Below, one piece after another: positions 7,050-8,124 of a DNA stretch of 8,124 nucleotides (its first letter is position 1; every line of letters begins with the position of its first letter). The stretch is taken from the NCBI GenBank assembly GCA_017380475.1, contig JAFODX010000052.1:1-8124 (forward strand), in the 5' to 3' direction. The DNA comes from Clostridia bacterium (GTDB lineage: Bacteria; Bacillota; Clostridia; UBA1381). The notes beneath the pieces are model-generated. The model was not told the DNA's origin, ran no database searches, and saw only the letters and a list, made by a program, of their open reading frames with translations. A program made the translations under genes and the position numbers.

Positions 7050-7871
7050 ATGAATTTCTTTTCTAAAAACTGGAAAACAACCGTAATAGTAATAGCCGCA
7101 ATCTCTGCAGGTTGCTTTGTATTTGAGCATTTTGCAGGTTTCAACCCCGTAACAACGGTGGTTAACACTGTAGCATCGCCTGTAAAGAACGGTTTTTCAT
7201 ACATTGCACATTCGCTTGAAAATACACGTGATTTTGTATGGGATATGCGTGCATATAAAGAGGATAACAAGCGACTTGAGACAGAAAACATAAAGCTGAA
7301 ACAGGAAGCACGTGACACAAGTGCATACAAAAAAGAAAACGAGCGTCTTAAAGAGCTTCTTGATTTAAAAGACTCATCAGATGAGTTTGTTTCGGTTGCG
7401 GCGTCTGTTATATCGTCATCGCAGAACGGCTGGTATCAGACGATAGAACTCAACAAGGGTACGGTAAGCGGTGTGCGTGAAGGCTGTGCAGTTATAACAC
7501 CCGAGGGTGTTGTGGGTACAGTCACAGAAGCAGGACCGGGTTATTCAATAGTAACAACAATCCTTGATAAATCCTCGGTAACGGGAATAAAGGTTTCAAG
7601 AACAGAGGGAACAGGACTGGTTGAGGGTGATGACGAGTTTGCGAAGAAGCATAAATGCAAGCTGTCGTTCCTTGACCGTGACACACCTGTTATTGTCGGC
7701 GACATAATCGAAACCTCCGGCAGCGGCGGAATGTATCCGTCAGGTCTTGTAATAGGTACGGTTGTGAGAGTATCAGCCAACAGTGCAGGAACGCTTAACT
7801 ATGCAGAAATCGACCCTGCAGTGGACTTTTCGGAATTACGGCACGTGCTTGTGATAGTAGGAAACAAATAA
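7050..7871 (+). CDS. mreC: Rod-shape-determining protein MreC
   Basis: 273-residue bitopic membrane protein of the elongation complex, which links cytoplasmic MreB to the PBP2/RodA synthase. A short cytoplasmic start (NFFSKNWKT) is followed by one membrane helix at about 10-29 and a periplasm-equivalent coiled coil at about 55-106, with many Glu/Lys/Leu (DNKRLETENIKLKQEA, ENERLKELLDLK). A double beta-barrel domain follows, with NGWYQTIELNKGTVSGVREG (126-145), VITPEGVVGTV (148-158) and the family's closing motif GGMYPSGLVIGTVV (226-239). The length is typical. The ribosome site GAAAGGAA at 7035-7042 precedes ATG 7050. The gene sits between mreB and probable mreD, as in most rod-shaped bacteria. 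Confidence 0.95.
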   Translation: MNFFSKNWKTTVIVIAAISAGCFVFEHFAGFNPVTTVVNTVASPVKNGFSYIAHSLENTRDFVWDMRAYKEDNKRLETENIKLKQEARDTSAYKKENERLKELLDLKDSSDEFVSVAASVISSSQNGWYQTIELNKGTVSGVREGCAVITPEGVVGTVTEAGPGYSIVTTILDKSSVTGIKVSRTEGTGLVEGDDEFAKKHKCKLSFLDRDTPVIVGDIIETSGSGGMYPSGLVIGTVVRVSANSAGTLNYAEIDPAVDFSELRHVLVIVGNK

Positions 7872-7887
7872 GAAAGGAAACCCTCAA

Positions 7888-8124
7888 ATGAATAAAATAA
7901 AGCTTGCTTTATGGGTTTTTATTCTTTATATAATACAGAATGTGTTTTATCCCATTATGAGCATATCAGGACTGGTACCTGATTTTATACTCGGCTTTAC
8001 GGTTGCGTATTCATGTATCGAGCCGAGGTTTAAAAAACTTTCGCCTGTAATAATAGTATGTGCAGTTATTGCAGGCACCGGCACGGGCAGAGTGTTTTCA
8101 ATCGTAACACTGCTTACGGGTCTG
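7888..8124 (+). CDS. mreD: Probable rod-shape-determining protein MreD, N-terminal part (cut by window)
   Basis: The frame runs open from ATG 7888 to the right edge, giving 79 residues and no stop. A good ribosome site (AAAGGAAA at 7873-7880) precedes it, 16 bases after mreC. The translation begins MNKIKLALWVFILYIIQN and is strongly hydrophobic, with probable membrane helices at about 5-25, 31-45 and 54-79. SGLVPDFILGFTVAYSCIEP fits the place where MreD has its conserved P-D/N-hydrophobic stretch, and the glycine-rich GTGTGRVFSIVTLLTGL fits the following G-x-x-x-G-L region. The resemblance to MreD is weak by sequence, which is usual for this family. The call rests mainly on position after mreB and mreC and on the membrane profile. 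Confidence 0.8.
   Translation, partial: MNKIKLALWVFILYIIQNVFYPIMSISGLVPDFILGFTVAYSCIEPRFKKLSPVIIVCAVIAGTGTGRVFSIVTLLTGL

Larger units (their letters stand above)
1..8124 (+). other. Predicted long co-directional transcription unit
   Basis: All genes are on one strand, with junctions of about -35 (regulator/kinase, if GTG 350 is the start), +5, -1, +3, +31, +22, +22 and +16 bases. None of the gaps holds a GC-rich hairpin followed by T residues, and none has a clear pair of -35 and -10 boxes. The simplest reading is a polycistronic unit that extends past both window edges. Promoters inside genes cannot be excluded by eye, and maf-mreBCD in particular may have its own. Confidence 0.5.

Noticed and set aside
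1..8124. CRISPR array, tRNA or rRNA gene, insertion sequence, toxin-antitoxin pair or prophage-like cargo
   Set aside because: There are no regularly spaced repeats, cloverleaf-like segments, transposase motifs or terminal inverted repeats. The window is filled with core cellular genes of uniform codon use.

Overview
The window looks like ordinary chromosomal DNA of a low-to-mid-GC Gram-positive bacterium, most likely an anaerobic member of Clostridia (Bacillota). The reasons are heavy use of the ATA isoleucine codon, strong purine-rich Shine-Dalgarno sites (AAAGGAG, GGGAGG, AAAGGA), a GerMN-domain protein, a zapA gene beside a U32-family gene, and the Firmicutes-type order maf-mreB-mreC-mreD. 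The species cannot be named from the sequence alone.

Layout: all eight readable genes plus a ninth cut gene lie on the + strand and are packed head to tail. Positions 1-384 hold the C-terminal end of an OmpR/PhoB-type response regulator, cut at the left edge. It runs into a membrane sensor histidine kinase (about 350-1861) with a WalK-like extracellular region. Next come a membrane-anchored protein with two GerMN domains (1867-2814), a ZapA-type FtsZ-ring protein with a long coiled-coil tail (2814-3293), an RlhA-like U32/DUF3656 protein (3297-5369), a Maf nucleotide pyrophosphatase (5401-5991), mreB (6014-7027), mreC (7050-7871) and the first 79 codons of a probable mreD (7888 to the right edge). 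The longest gap between genes is 31 bases. I see no terminator hairpin, convincing promoter, RNA gene, repeat array or mobile element, and no stretch over 300 bases lacks a gene.

How the genes fit together: the left part looks like an envelope-sensing unit, with a regulator, its kinase and a surface protein that may modulate the kinase. This resembles the actinobacterial mtrA-mtrB-lpqB operon, where LpqB also carries a GerMN domain, and the placement of walH/walI after walRK. ZapA acts in the division ring, and MreB, MreC and MreD in the elongation machinery. The U32 protein probably modifies RNA, and Maf clears modified or canonical pyrimidine nucleotides. The compact packing suggests that much of this could be co-transcribed, linking envelope sensing to division and cell-shape genes. 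That link is inference. I found no clearly new system: every gene belongs to a recognisable family, and the interest lies in the gene combination and a few departures from typical architecture.
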